Shown: piece after piece, positions 16,355 to 25,538 of the stretch | How positions within the stretch are numbered: the first letter of the stretch is position 1 | Layout of the letters: every line of letters begins with the position of its first letter | From: an uncultured Acetatifactor sp. | Lineage (GTDB): Bacteria; Bacillota; Clostridia; Lachnospirales; Lachnospiraceae | Direction: 5' to 3' | Assembly: GCA_947630715.1 (NCBI GenBank) | Contig: CANRIP010000006.1 | Span: forward strand, 33,694 to 97,693 | Length of the DNA: 64,000 nt | Notes under the pieces: generated by a model | Database searches by the model: none | Seen by the model: only the letters and a program-made list of their open reading frames with translations | What the model was told of the DNA's origin: nothing | Translations under genes and position numbers: made by a program

Positions 16355-18226
16355 ATGCTGTTGGAAAATATCAGGCAGGTAAACGATATCAAAAAGATAA
16401 AACGGGAAGATTACGACAGGCTGGCGCAGGAGATCAGGGAATTCCTGATTCGCAAGATCAGCGTCACGGGAGGGCACCTGGGCTCCAATCTGGGCGCGGT
16501 GGAGCTTACCATGGCGCTGCATCTGGCCTTAAATCTTCCGGAGGATAAAATTATATGGGACGTGGGGCATCAGTCCTACACTCATAAGATCCTCACCGGC
16601 CGCCTGGACGGTTTCGACCATCTGCGCCAGTTCCACGGTCTGAGCGGATTCCCTAAGAGAAAGGAGAGCGACTGCGATGTGTTTGACACGGGGCACAGCT
16701 CCACCTCCATCTCCGCGGGGCTGGGTCTGGTGAAGGCCAGGGATCTGAAGGGGGAAAAAAACACGGTGGTCTCCGTGATCGGCGACGGCTCCATGACCGG
16801 CGGGATGGCCTATGAGGCTTTGAACAACGCGGCCCAGTTGGAGACTAACTTCATCATCCTTTTAAACGACAACAACATGTCCATCTCGGAAAACGTGGGA
16901 GGAGTGTCCGCCTACTTAAATAAAATCCGTACCGCCACAGGGTATCTGGATCTGAAAAAGGGGATTTACGACGCCCTGCGCAATACCAAAGGGGGCGGCG
17001 ACAGCACGATCCGCAGCATCCGCCGGGCCAAGAACAGCTTTAAGCAGCTTGTGATCCCGGGGATGTTTTATGAGGATATGGGGATTACCTACTTAGGGCC
17101 GGTGGACGGGCATGACGTCAACGCCATGATCCGGGTGATCAACGAGGCAAAGCGCGTGAAGGGGGCCGTGCTGATCCACGCCCAGACCCAGAAGGGGAAG
17201 GGATATCTGCCGGCGGAGCGCCATCCGGCCAGATTCCACGGGGCGGAGCCCTTTGACATTGAGACGGGGATTCCCTCCCATCCCAGAACCGTGGCCAATT
17301 ACACGGATATTTTTTCCACCGTGATGTGCAAGCTGGGCGCCAGGGATGAACGGATTGTGGCCATCACCGCGGCCATGCCGGACGGCACGGGGCTGAAACG
17401 GTTTCACAACATGTACCCGGACAGGTTTTTTGACGTGGGGATCGCGGAAGAACACGCCGTGACCTTTGCGGCCGGTTTGGCGGCGGGGGGCTTGAAACCC
17501 ATTGTGGCGGTGTATTCCTCCTTTTTGCAGAGGGCCTACGATCAGATCCTGCACGATGTCTGCCTTCAGAATCTGCCGGTGGTCTTTGCCATTGACCGGG
17601 CAGGGCTGGTAGGCAGCGATGGAGAGACGCATCAGGGCATTTTTGATCTGAGCTATCTGTCCGGCATTCCCAACATGCATGTTTGCGCGCCCAAAAACAA
17701 ATGGGAACTGTCCGACATGCTGAAATTTGCGGTGAGTCTGTCCGCGCCGGTGGCGATCCGTTATCCCCGGGGAACCGCTTACGCCGGTTTAAAGGAATTC
17801 CGGGCTCCCGTGGAACTGGGAAAGGCGGAGTGGATTTACCGGGAGTGGGAAATCGCGTTGTTTGCGGTGGGGAGTATGGTCAAGACGGCGGAAAGCGTCC
17901 GTCAGGCTTTGAAGGAGAAGGGCTATGGGGTCAGCCTGATCAATGCGCGTTTCGTGAAACCGCTGGATGAGGAAGCGGTAAAGGACGCCTGCGCCGACCA
18001 CGCGCTGATCGTCACGCTGGAGGAAAACGTGGGAAACGGCGGCTACGGAGCGAGAGTGCTGGATTTTATGAACCGAAGCGGCCTCAGAAACAGATGCCTG
18101 AACGTGTGTATTCCCGACGCGTATGTGGAGCATGGTAATGTGGAGCTTTTGAAACAGGAGATCGGGATTGACGCCGACAGCATTGTCCGGCGTATTCTGG
18201 ACGCCCTGGAAAGCAAAAAGGATTGA
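16355..18226 (+). CDS. dxs: 1-deoxy-D-xylulose-5-phosphate synthase
   Basis: The first enzyme of the MEP isoprenoid pathway: a thiamine-diphosphate enzyme joining pyruvate and glyceraldehyde-3-phosphate. The 623-residue protein contains the ThDP motif VIGDGSMTGGMAYEALNNA...LNDNNMSISENVGG, the DIWDVGHQSYTHKILTGR region, and the transketolase-like FDVGIAEEHAVTFAAGLA. GAGGATAAATTT precedes the ATG. Thiamine and pyridoxal also branch from its product. Confidence 0.97.
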   Translation: MLLENIRQVNDIKKIKREDYDRLAQEIREFLIRKISVTGGHLGSNLGAVELTMALHLALNLPEDKIIWDVGHQSYTHKILTGRLDGFDHLRQFHGLSGFPKRKESDCDVFDTGHSSTSISAGLGLVKARDLKGEKNTVVSVIGDGSMTGGMAYEALNNAAQLETNFIILLNDNNMSISENVGGVSAYLNKIRTATGYLDLKKGIYDALRNTKGGGDSTIRSIRRAKNSFKQLVIPGMFYEDMGITYLGPVDGHDVNAMIRVINEAKRVKGAVLIHAQTQKGKGYLPAERHPARFHGAEPFDIETGIPSHPRTVANYTDIFSTVMCKLGARDERIVAITAAMPDGTGLKRFHNMYPDRFFDVGIAEEHAVTFAAGLAAGGLKPIVAVYSSFLQRAYDQILHDVCLQNLPVVFAIDRAGLVGSDGETHQGIFDLSYLSGIPNMHVCAPKNKWELSDMLKFAVSLSAPVAIRYPRGTAYAGLKEFRAPVELGKAEWIYREWEIALFAVGSMVKTAESVRQALKEKGYGVSLINARFVKPLDEEAVKDACADHALIVTLEENVGNGGYGARVLDFMNRSGLRNRCLNVCIPDAYVEHGNVELLKQEIGIDADSIVRRILDALESKKD

Positions 18227-18232
18227 GGCGGC

Positions 18233-19150
18233 ATGAAGAAACGATTGGATCTGCTTCTGGTGGAGCGGGGGTACGCGGATTCCAGAGAGAAGGCGAAAGC
18301 CGTCATCATGGCCGGGAACGTTTATGTGAACGGGCAGAAGGAGGATAAAGCCGGCAGCTTCTTCCAGGAGGAAGGGCTTTCTCTGGAGGTAAGGGGAAAT
18401 ACGCTGAAGTATGTGAGCCGGGGCGGGCTCAAGCTGGAAAAAGCCGTTTCGGTCTGGCCCCTTCCCCTGGAGGGTGGGGTCTGCGTGGACATTGGCGCGT
18501 CCACCGGGGGATTTACGGACTGTATGCTGCAAAACGGCGCAAGGAAGGTGTATGCCGTTGACGTGGGAAAGGGCCAGCTTGCCTGGAAACTCAGGAACGA
18601 TGAGAGAGTGGTCTGCATGGAACGGACCAATTTCCGCTATGTGACCCGGGAGGATTTGGGGGAGGAAGTGGATTTCGCCGGGGCGGATGTGTCCTTTATC
18701 TCCCTGACCAAAATCCTTCTCCCAGCGGGAAGGGTGTTAAAGCAGGGGGGACAGGCTGTCTGCCTGGTGAAACCCCAGTTTGAGGCGGGCCGGGAACAGG
18801 TGGGAAAAAACGGCGTGGTGAGGGATCCCGCCGTCCACAGACAGGTTGTGGAGGGGATTGTGGATTTCGCGGACAGCATTGGATTTACCGTGGCGGATCT
18901 GGACTATTCCCCCATCCGGGGGCCGGAGGGAAACATCGAATATCTGTTATATCTGCGCAAGGATGCCGGATCTGTGGAAGATCGGTTTTCCCTGCCGGAA
19001 GCGCAGGCGGTGGAGGAATGGAAAACCCTGGTTCAAAACGGCGGGGGACTGTCCCGGAGCCCCTTCTGGCAGCAGAAGATCCGGGAGACGGTGGAGCGTT
19101 CCCACGGAAAGGAGGAAGGCGTCCGAAAGGAGGAAACGCCGGAGGCATGA
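18233..19150 (+). CDS. tlyA: TlyA-family rRNA (cytidine-2'-O)-methyltransferase
   Basis: A 305-residue protein with an N-terminal S4 RNA-binding domain (RLDLLLVERGYADSREKAKA to about residue 62) and an FtsJ-like Rossmann methyltransferase domain with VDIGASTGGFTDCMLQNGA. In actinobacteria TlyA methylates 16S and 23S rRNA; in Firmicutes the same protein is often labelled hemolysin A but the RNA role is more likely. The C-terminal 35 residues are basic/acidic and not conserved. The last bases overlap nadK (ATGA). Confidence 0.88.
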   Translation: MKKRLDLLLVERGYADSREKAKAVIMAGNVYVNGQKEDKAGSFFQEEGLSLEVRGNTLKYVSRGGLKLEKAVSVWPLPLEGGVCVDIGASTGGFTDCMLQNGARKVYAVDVGKGQLAWKLRNDERVVCMERTNFRYVTREDLGEEVDFAGADVSFISLTKILLPAGRVLKQGGQAVCLVKPQFEAGREQVGKNGVVRDPAVHRQVVEGIVDFADSIGFTVADLDYSPIRGPEGNIEYLLYLRKDAGSVEDRFSLPEAQAVEEWKTLVQNGGGLSRSPFWQQKIRETVERSHGKEEGVRKEETPEA

Positions 19151-19989
19151 GGCATTTTCTGATCTATACCAATACCCGAAAGGATCAAAATATGGCGGTG
19201 ACCGCCCGGATCCGGGATTATCTGACGCTGCGGGGCCGGAAGGCCACCCTGTGGACGGACGCTGCGGGCCAGGAAGGCCGTGCCCGCCGGATTCCGGAGG
19301 ACGTGGACTGTATGATTGTGCTGGGAGGCGACGGCACCGTATTGCAGGCGGCCAGGGAAACCGCCTGTCTTTCGATTCCCATCGTCGGCGTGAACCTGGG
19401 GACTTTGGGGTACATGACGGAAATCGAGCCGGAGGGGGCCGAGGAAGCGCTGGACCGGCTGCTGGCCGGGGATTTTCAGCAGGAAAGCCGGATGATGCTG
19501 GAGGGCAGGGTCTTTTCTCGGGACGGGGACGAGAAGGAGAGCTGGGCCTTAAACGATATTGTGATTTCCCGCAGCGGTTCTCTGCGGATTATCAAATTCA
19601 ATATCTATGTGAACGGCCAGTTCCTGCACGATTATGACGCGGACGGCGTGATCGTCACCACCCCCACGGGCTCCACCGGGTATAATCTGTCGGCGGGAGG
19701 GCCCCTGGTGGAGCCTCAGGCAAGGCTGATGGTGGTGACGCCCATTTGTCCCCACACGCTGAACCAGAGAAGCATTATTCTGTCCGCGGAGGACGTGATC
19801 GAGATTGAAATCCCTCAGGGCAGAGAGGGCGGGATCCAGACGGTGGAGGCAAATTTTGACGGCAGCCATGCGATCACCCTGCAGACGGGGGACAGGATCC
19901 GGATTGTGAGATCGGAAAAATGCACGGAGTTTCTCCGGTTAAATCAGGTCAGCTTTCTGGAGGTGCTTCACAGAAAAATGGCGGATTGA
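19147..19989 (+). CDS. nadK: NAD kinase
   Basis: The track ORF starts upstream inside tlyA; the ATG at 19147, directly after GGAGG, gives MRHFLIYTNTRKDQN and 280 residues. It phosphorylates NAD to NADP. The GGDGTVLQAAR motif, the GVNLGTLGYMTEIEP strand and the C-terminal TPTGSTGYNLSAGGP are diagnostic. In most related genomes argR lies between nadK and recN; here there is only a 105-base gap. Confidence 0.95.
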   Translation: MRHFLIYTNTRKDQNMAVTARIRDYLTLRGRKATLWTDAAGQEGRARRIPEDVDCMIVLGGDGTVLQAARETACLSIPIVGVNLGTLGYMTEIEPEGAEEALDRLLAGDFQQESRMMLEGRVFSRDGDEKESWALNDIVISRSGSLRIIKFNIYVNGQFLHDYDADGVIVTTPTGSTGYNLSAGGPLVEPQARLMVVTPICPHTLNQRSIILSAEDVIEIEIPQGREGGIQTVEANFDGSHAITLQTGDRIRIVRSEKCTEFLRLNQVSFLEVLHRKMAD

Positions 19990-20094
19990 TCCCCGGGGGA
20001 TCGGGATCGGCCGGCCGGTAAGCGGCTTGGGCTTTTGCGCGGGGCGGCGCACGGAGAGGGCAAAAGGTCGTGGAACGACGGAATGCGAGGAAAA

Positions 20095-21801
20095 ATGCTG
20101 GAAAGTTTACATGTGAAAAATCTGGCTCTGATTGAGGAGACGGAGGTGGAATTCGGCCCTGGGCTGAACATTCTCACCGGGGAGACCGGCGCGGGAAAAT
20201 CTCTGCTGATCGGCAGCGTGAATCTGGCGCTGGGAGGTAAATTTGAAAAGGAAATGCTGCGCAAGGGAGCGGACAGCGCGCTGGTGGAGCTGGTCTTTTC
20301 CGCAGACGCCCCCGGGGTGCGGGAATTTCTGGATCAGTCGCAGCTAGAGCAGACCCAGGACGGCAGCCTGACCATCAGCCGCAGGCTCCAGGCGGGAAAG
20401 AGCGTCTGCCGGATCAACGGCGAGATCGTCACCGCCAGACAGGTAAAGGAGCTGGCGGAGCTTTTGATCGATATTCACGGCCAGCATGAACACCAGTCGC
20501 TTTTGAACAAAAAAAGCCATCTGGATATTCTGGACGGTTTCTGCGGCGGGGAGCTGGAGACGCTGGCAGAGGAAGCCGGACGGCTGTATGTGCAGTGCAG
20601 GGAAGGGCGGGAACGGCTGAACCGGGAGACGGTGGATGAAACGTCCCGCAGACGGGAGCAGTCCCTGGCGGAGTTTGAGTGGCAGGAGATCGAGCAGGCC
20701 AAACCGGTTCCCGGGGAGGACGGCGAGCTGGAGAAACAGTACCGGCTGATGGTGAACGGGAAACGGATCCTGGAGGGGCTGACGGAGAGCTACCAGTCCA
20801 CCGGCGGGGATTTCCCGGACGGGGCAAGCGGCGCCTTAAGCCGGGCGCTGCGGGCGCTGCGCGGCGTCTCCGGATACGATGAGAGACTGGGACAGCTAGA
20901 GGAGCAATTATCCCAGGTGGACAGCCTTCTGGCGGATTATAACCGGGAGCTGTCCGAGTATATGCAGGAGAGGGAATTTGACGGAGAGGACTTCGCCCGG
21001 GTGGAGGAAAGGCTCAATCTGCTGAACCGTCTAAAGGAAAAATACGGCGGCACGTTGGAGGATGTGATTCGGTACCAGGAGGAACGAAGGGCGCAACTGG
21101 AAAAATATGAACATTACGATTCCTACCTGGCCAATCTGCAGCAGGAGCTGGCGGAAGCGGAACAGAAGTTTTCGGACGTATGCGGACGGATGTCCAAGAT
21201 CCGCAGACAAAACGCCGCCGTTTTGGCCGGGCAGTTAAAGGAGGCCCTGCGCCAGTTAAATTTCCAGTCGGTGGAATTTGAGATCGCCGTGCGGCCGGAG
21301 GGGACAAGGACGGCCAGAGGCTGGGACGACGTGGAATTTTTGATCTCCACCAACCCCGGCGAAAGCCTGAAACCCTTAAGCCAGGTGGCAAGCGGCGGTG
21401 AATTGTCCAGGGTGATGCTGGCCATTAAAACCGTATCGGCGGGAAAGGACGGGATCGGCACCCTGATTTTTGACGAGATCGACGCGGGGATCAGCGGCAG
21501 AACCGCGTGGAGGGTATCGGAGCAGTTGAACCGGGTAGCGGAAAACACCCAGGTGCTTTGTATTACCCATCTGCCCCAGATCGCCGCTATGGCGGACCGG
21601 CATTTTGTCATTGAAAAAAACAGCACTTCGGACAGCACCATCACGGATATCCGGCCGGTGGACGCCGACGAGAGCACGGGCGAGCTGGCAAGGCTGTTGG
21701 GGAGCGACGCCGCCACGGACGCCGCCTGGTCCAACGCCCAGGAAATGCGGGCTCAGGCGCTGGCATACAAAAAGAATCGTCATGTAAATTTGCGGAATTG
21801 A
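20095..21801 (+). CDS. recN: DNA repair protein RecN
   Basis: A 568-residue SMC-like ATPase used in double-strand break repair. Walker A is GETGAGKSLLIG near residue 30, the signature is ASGGELSRVMLAIK, and Walker B is TLIFDEIDAGISG. The middle has two long coiled-coil arms. The track start at 20035 lies in non-homologous sequence; MLESLHVKNLALIEE is the usual N-terminus, and an in-frame ATG at 20083 would add four residues. A 12-base spacing problem leaves the exact start uncertain. Confidence 0.95.
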   Translation: MLESLHVKNLALIEETEVEFGPGLNILTGETGAGKSLLIGSVNLALGGKFEKEMLRKGADSALVELVFSADAPGVREFLDQSQLEQTQDGSLTISRRLQAGKSVCRINGEIVTARQVKELAELLIDIHGQHEHQSLLNKKSHLDILDGFCGGELETLAEEAGRLYVQCREGRERLNRETVDETSRRREQSLAEFEWQEIEQAKPVPGEDGELEKQYRLMVNGKRILEGLTESYQSTGGDFPDGASGALSRALRALRGVSGYDERLGQLEEQLSQVDSLLADYNRELSEYMQEREFDGEDFARVEERLNLLNRLKEKYGGTLEDVIRYQEERRAQLEKYEHYDSYLANLQQELAEAEQKFSDVCGRMSKIRRQNAAVLAGQLKEALRQLNFQSVEFEIAVRPEGTRTARGWDDVEFLISTNPGESLKPLSQVASGGELSRVMLAIKTVSAGKDGIGTLIFDEIDAGISGRTAWRVSEQLNRVAENTQVLCITHLPQIAAMADRHFVIEKNSTSDSTITDIRPVDADESTGELARLLGSDAATDAAWSNAQEMRAQALAYKKNRHVNLRN

Positions 21802-21921
21802 AAAAAGAAAGGTTTAAAAAGTACACACACTGTTAAAAATACAGATAGATTACGGCGCGCCATAAGGAAGACAAAGCCTTGTGCAGCCGGAAAAAATCAG
21901 GATGCAGGGAGTGTGTGGAAA

Positions 21922-23274
21922 ATGAACAGGCGGACGGAAAGAGACGTTAGGATCAAGCGGCAGGCGGGACAGGAAATGGTCGTTTTGCTGGAGAACTGGA
22001 AAAAGCGCGCGAGACGTATGAAGATATACCGGTTCTGCCTGTGCCTGACGCTTTTTTTCTGCTGCACGGCGTTGACCGCAACGTTGTATTACAGAATTGA
22101 CAGCAGTATTCCCTCGGTGCTGAATATCCGGGCGGACACAGAGCAGTCTTTCTGCCTGGGGGTGCCGGCGGAGGCTGAGATTGTCAGCGTCAGTGAAAGC
22201 GGGGAAAGCAATATCCCGGCGGGATCGGTGCAGATCGATTTAAGCAGGCCCGTCACCTTAAAGACCGCGCAGGAATCCAGTTACAGGATGCTGGTGAAAC
22301 TGTTCGGTTTTCTGCCTTTTAAAGAGGTGGATATCCAGGTGATCGAGGATCAGGAGCTGATTCCCGTGGGAGCGCCCATCGGCATTTACGTCAAGACGGA
22401 CGGCGTGTTGGTGGTGGGAACCGGGGAATTTCAGGGACTGGACGGCGTCTCCTATTCCCCCTGCCGGTTTGTGCTGAAATCCGGGGATTATATCCGGCGG
22501 GTGGACGGCCAGGATGTGACGGAAAAGGAAGCTTTTATCCAGTGTGTGGAACAAAGCGGCGGCAGGCAGATGAAACTGACGCTGGAGCGGAACGGCGAAA
22601 CCATGGATGTGAGCGTGACGCCGGTGAAGGATGCGGCAGGGGTGTACAAGCTGGGGGTATGGGTCAGGGATAACGCGCAGGGCGTGGGAACCATGACCTA
22701 TATCGACCCCGATGGCAATTTCGGGGCGCTGGGCCACGGGATCAACGACATTGACACCAGCACGTTGATGCATATGGAAAACGGGACGCTGTATCACACG
22801 GATATTGTGGACATCAAGAAGGGAACGGATGGAAATCCCGGAGAAATGACGGGAATGATTGTGTATTCAAAGGACAATATCCTGGGGACCATCACCAGCA
22901 ACAGCAGCAAGGGGATCTTTGGCGTGTGCAATGAAAGCGCCTTACAGCTTGGGGTGCAGGAGCCCCTTCCCATCGGGCTGAAACAGGAGATTGTCAAAGG
23001 GCCGGCCCAGATTCTGTGCACGGTGGAGGACGAGGCCGCCTATTACGATGTGGAAATCACGGCGGTACATCTGGATCATGACAATGTGAACAGAGGCATT
23101 GAGCTGAAAGTCACGGATCCCAGGCTGCTGGAGGTCACCGGCGGCATTGTCCAGGGCATGAGCGGCAGCCCCATCATTCAAAACGGGAAGATCATTGGGG
23201 CCGTCACCCATGTACTGGTGCAGGACAGCGCCAGAGGATACGGGATCTTCATTGAAACCATGCTGGAGCATTGA
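21922..23274 (+). CDS. spoIVB: SpoIVB signalling serine peptidase
   Basis: A membrane-anchored S55-family peptidase made in the forespore. In B. subtilis it crosses into the intermembrane space and cleaves SpoIVFA to trigger pro-sigma-K processing. The product has an N-terminal anchor (about residues 35-58), a PDZ domain (about 165-235) and a peptidase domain with the His in FGALGHGIND and the nucleophile Ser in VQGMSGSPIIQNGKIIGAVTHV. AGGGAG at 21906-21911 is ten bases from the ATG at 21922, better placed than the GTG at 21913 used in the track. In many clostridia spo0A follows immediately; here a strong terminator and an AT-rich defence cassette follow instead. Confidence 0.95.
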   Translation: MNRRTERDVRIKRQAGQEMVVLLENWKKRARRMKIYRFCLCLTLFFCCTALTATLYYRIDSSIPSVLNIRADTEQSFCLGVPAEAEIVSVSESGESNIPAGSVQIDLSRPVTLKTAQESSYRMLVKLFGFLPFKEVDIQVIEDQELIPVGAPIGIYVKTDGVLVVGTGEFQGLDGVSYSPCRFVLKSGDYIRRVDGQDVTEKEAFIQCVEQSGGRQMKLTLERNGETMDVSVTPVKDAAGVYKLGVWVRDNAQGVGTMTYIDPDGNFGALGHGINDIDTSTLMHMENGTLYHTDIVDIKKGTDGNPGEMTGMIVYSKDNILGTITSNSSKGIFGVCNESALQLGVQEPLPIGLKQEIVKGPAQILCTVEDEAAYYDVEITAVHLDHDNVNRGIELKVTDPRLLEVTGGIVQGMSGSPIIQNGKIIGAVTHVLVQDSARGYGIFIETMLEH

Positions 23275-23315
23275 ACCATGACACCGGAAGAAATTGCGGA
23301 TTGTGTTTCTGCATG

Positions 23316-23348
23316 AAAAATCCTCGGTTGAGTCCGGGGATTTTTTTT
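23316..23348 (+). terminator. rho-independent terminator after spoIVB
   Basis: AATCCTCGG at 23319-23327 pairs with CCGGGGATT at 23334-23342 (one G-U pair) and runs into eight Ts. Confidence 0.9.
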
Positions 23349-23417
23349 GGCAAAAAACAAATTTCTATGAATAAATTCAAATAAATAGGAAAATATGAGA
23401 AAAAAACTCAAATATTG

Positions 23418-23445
23418 TTTACAAAATTGAAAAATGGTATATAAT
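23418..23445 (+). promoter_or_regulatory. sigma-A promoter of the AAA-RloB cassette
   Basis: TTTACA at 23418-23423 and a perfect TATAAT at 23440-23445 are 16 bases apart in AT-rich DNA, 29 bases before the AAA ATPase start. The -10 region lies in the palindrome GTATATAATATAC. Confidence 0.75.
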
Positions 23446-23473
23446 ATACAAGTATCAAGTGGAGGTTGATGAT

Positions 23474-24700
23474 ATGCTAAGTCAATTTACTGTTAAAAAC
23501 TACAAAAGTATCCGTGATGAGATTACATTTGACATGCAGGCAGCAGCTATTTCGGAGCATAACGATAAAATTATTCAAGATGGGAATGGGGAATTGTTTC
23601 TGCCCGTAGCGGTTATCTATGGGCCGAACGGTGGCGGAAAGTCTAATGTACTGGAAGCAATTTATACATTGGCATCTAAAATTTTGCGTCCTCTTTGCGC
23701 AACCTGCGATAAAAGCGACTGCGCATACAAGGCCAGAAAAATTCCTGTGGAACCATTTGCTTTTACGGAAGAAAATAGAAACATGCCTACAAAGTTTGAA
23801 ATTTTCTTTCGGACGCAAGTAGCAGAGTATCGTTATATTCTTCATATTCAGAGAGAAACCGTGATTTATGAAAGCCTTGATAGAGTGAAAATGGAAACGG
23901 GAAGGCGCTCTGCATTGTTTGTCCGTGAAAAAGACAAAATAGATTTGAAAGGCACATTTGTCAAATTTAAGATTAGTGAAGACTTGTCGGAAACTTTGCC
24001 CTTATTGTCATATCTTGGGATTACTTATAAAAAGAACGAAATAGTGAATGACGTGCTGAGTTGGTTTGAAGAATCCATAGACTTTTTAAATTATGGAAAT
24101 CCTTATCAGGAAATGAAAACAGCAATAGCAAAATCTGATAAAATCAAAGAATTAGTGTTGAAAATGATCCGGGAAATGGACTTGGATATTGAAGATTTTC
24201 GTGTGGAAGAAAAGGACGAGGATACGGTAGAGGTGTATACAAAACATATTGTGAATGGAGAGAGTACAGAACTTACGTTATCCGAGGAGTCCAGCGGAAC
24301 AAAAAAGCTATTTGGACTTTTGCCGTATATTGTGCATAGCCTGATCTGCGGAACGACGTTGGTCATTGACGAACTGGACGCAAAAATTCATCCCTTATTA
24401 TTGAAACACATGATTGAACTGTATACGGACATGAATGTAAATAAGGCAAAGGGGCAGTTGATTTTTACCTCCCATGATTTATCAACCATGAACAATGAGG
24501 TTTATCGAAGGGACGAAATTTGGTTTGTGGCAAAGGGAAGGGATCAAAACACCAAGTTATATTCATTGGTAGAGTTTAAGGATGACAATGGTGTGTCAGT
24601 CCGCAAGGATGCAAAATATGATAAACAGTATCTTGAGGGGAAATATGGCGCGGATCCGTATCTGCAAAGGATTATAGATTGGGGGACAGTCAATGCCTAA
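23474..24700 (+). CDS. AAA/ABC-type ATPase of an AbiL/RloA-like defence pair
   Basis: A 408-residue SMC/ABC-like ATPase. Walker A is YGPNGGGKSNVLEAIY near residues 50-65, the signature region is LSEESSGTKKLFGLLP, Walker B is TTLVIDELDAKIHP and the switch His is in IFTSHDLSTM. The N-terminus (LSQFTVKNYKSIRDEITFDM) is typical of AAA15/RloA proteins. GTGGAGGT eight bases upstream selects the ATG at 23474 over the track's GTG. It overlaps the RloB-like gene by eight bases. In paired systems of this kind (AbiL, RloAB, and the analogous PARIS) the ATPase holds a nuclease-like partner inactive until phage infection. GC content and codon use are clearly lower than in the flanking genes. Confidence 0.82.
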   Translation: MLSQFTVKNYKSIRDEITFDMQAAAISEHNDKIIQDGNGELFLPVAVIYGPNGGGKSNVLEAIYTLASKILRPLCATCDKSDCAYKARKIPVEPFAFTEENRNMPTKFEIFFRTQVAEYRYILHIQRETVIYESLDRVKMETGRRSALFVREKDKIDLKGTFVKFKISEDLSETLPLLSYLGITYKKNEIVNDVLSWFEESIDFLNYGNPYQEMKTAIAKSDKIKELVLKMIREMDLDIEDFRVEEKDEDTVEVYTKHIVNGESTELTLSEESSGTKKLFGLLPYIVHSLICGTTLVIDELDAKIHPLLLKHMIELYTDMNVNKAKGQLIFTSHDLSTMNNEVYRRDEIWFVAKGRDQNTKLYSLVEFKDDNGVSVRKDAKYDKQYLEGKYGADPYLQRIIDWGTVNA

Positions 24701-25409
24701 AAAAGCCGGTATGGAAAAGTGGAAGAAAGAGCGTCGGAAACACTATTTGGAACTCAAAGAATATCGCTACTACATCTTTTGTGAGGGGGAGCAAACAGAG
24801 CCGCAGTATTTTGCAGGATTTAAACGGCTGATTGAGGACAACCCTATCTACAAAGATATGGTATTGATTGAGATTGAGCCTTGTGCAGCAGAAACCATGC
24901 GCGTCATAGGAATGGCGGAAAGATATGTCAAAGAGAATAACATACAAAAGGGTCAAATCTGGTGTGTGTATGATAAGGACAGTTTTCCGGCAGAGCATTT
25001 CAATGGTGTTGTGGAACGAGCGGACTTGTTAAATCAGGATAACTCAGAATTACAATATCATGCAGCGTGGAGTAATGAGTGCATTGAGTTCTGGTTTATA
25101 CTGCATTTTGCTTATTATACCGCTAACAACCACCGGACAGCGTACATAAATTTTTTAAACCATAAGTTTCAGGAACTGGGATTAGGGAAGTATCAGAAGA
25201 ATATGCCGAATCTTTTTGAAATATTAATGGAAAAAGGTAATCCAAAGCTGGCAATACGATACGCCAAGCGGGCTATCAAAGATGGACGAGGTAAAACGCC
25301 AACGGAAATTGCGCCGGGGACAAAGGTGTATGAGCTGGTGGAGGAACTGGCGAAGTATTTGCCGGAAGAAATAAGAAACTGTTTTTGCCAGGAACGTGCG
25401 CAATTTTGA
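24693..25409 (+). CDS. RloB-like (TOPRIM-type) defence effector
   Basis: A 238-residue protein of the RloB family. The acidic TOPRIM-like motifs are visible: the Glu in YIFCEGEQTEPQYFAGF near residue 30 and the DxD in WCVYDKDSFP near residue 93, then SNECIEFWFILHF. RloB homologues act as the toxic nuclease-like half of abortive infection systems with an AAA ATPase; the target (DNA, tRNA or other) is not evident here. It is translationally coupled to the ATPase gene and lies in the same AT-rich cassette. Its stop codon is inside a palindrome. Confidence 0.82.
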   Translation: MPKKAGMEKWKKERRKHYLELKEYRYYIFCEGEQTEPQYFAGFKRLIEDNPIYKDMVLIEIEPCAAETMRVIGMAERYVKENNIQKGQIWCVYDKDSFPAEHFNGVVERADLLNQDNSELQYHAAWSNECIEFWFILHFAYYTANNHRTAYINFLNHKFQELGLGKYQKNMPNLFEILMEKGNPKLAIRYAKRAIKDGRGKTPTEIAPGTKVYELVEELAKYLPEEIRNCFCQERAQF

Positions 25410-25433
25410 CAAAATTGCCAAAATCCGCACGTT
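25393..25433. repeat. nested inverted repeat at the end of the RloB gene
   Basis: AACGTGCG (25393-25400) and CGCACGTT (25426-25433) enclose the palindrome CAATTTTGACAAAATTG (25401-25417), which contains the RloB stop codon. It may act as a transcript-end hairpin, an operator for the next gene, or a cassette boundary. Confidence 0.7.
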
Positions 25434-25437
25434 AGAC

Positions 25438-25467
25438 TTGCAAGCAACTTACCCAATATGATAAAAT
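25438..25467 (+). promoter_or_regulatory. possible promoter of the small membrane protein gene
   Basis: TTGCAA at 25438-25443 and TAAAAT at 25462-25467 are 18 bases apart and lie 72 bases before the ATG at 25539. Confidence 0.4.
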
Positions 25468-25538
25468 ATGGCTAACCAAGTAGGCGTGATACTTGTACTG
25501 AGCGGCTTATTACAGTTGTATGGTAAGGAGGCAGGAAT

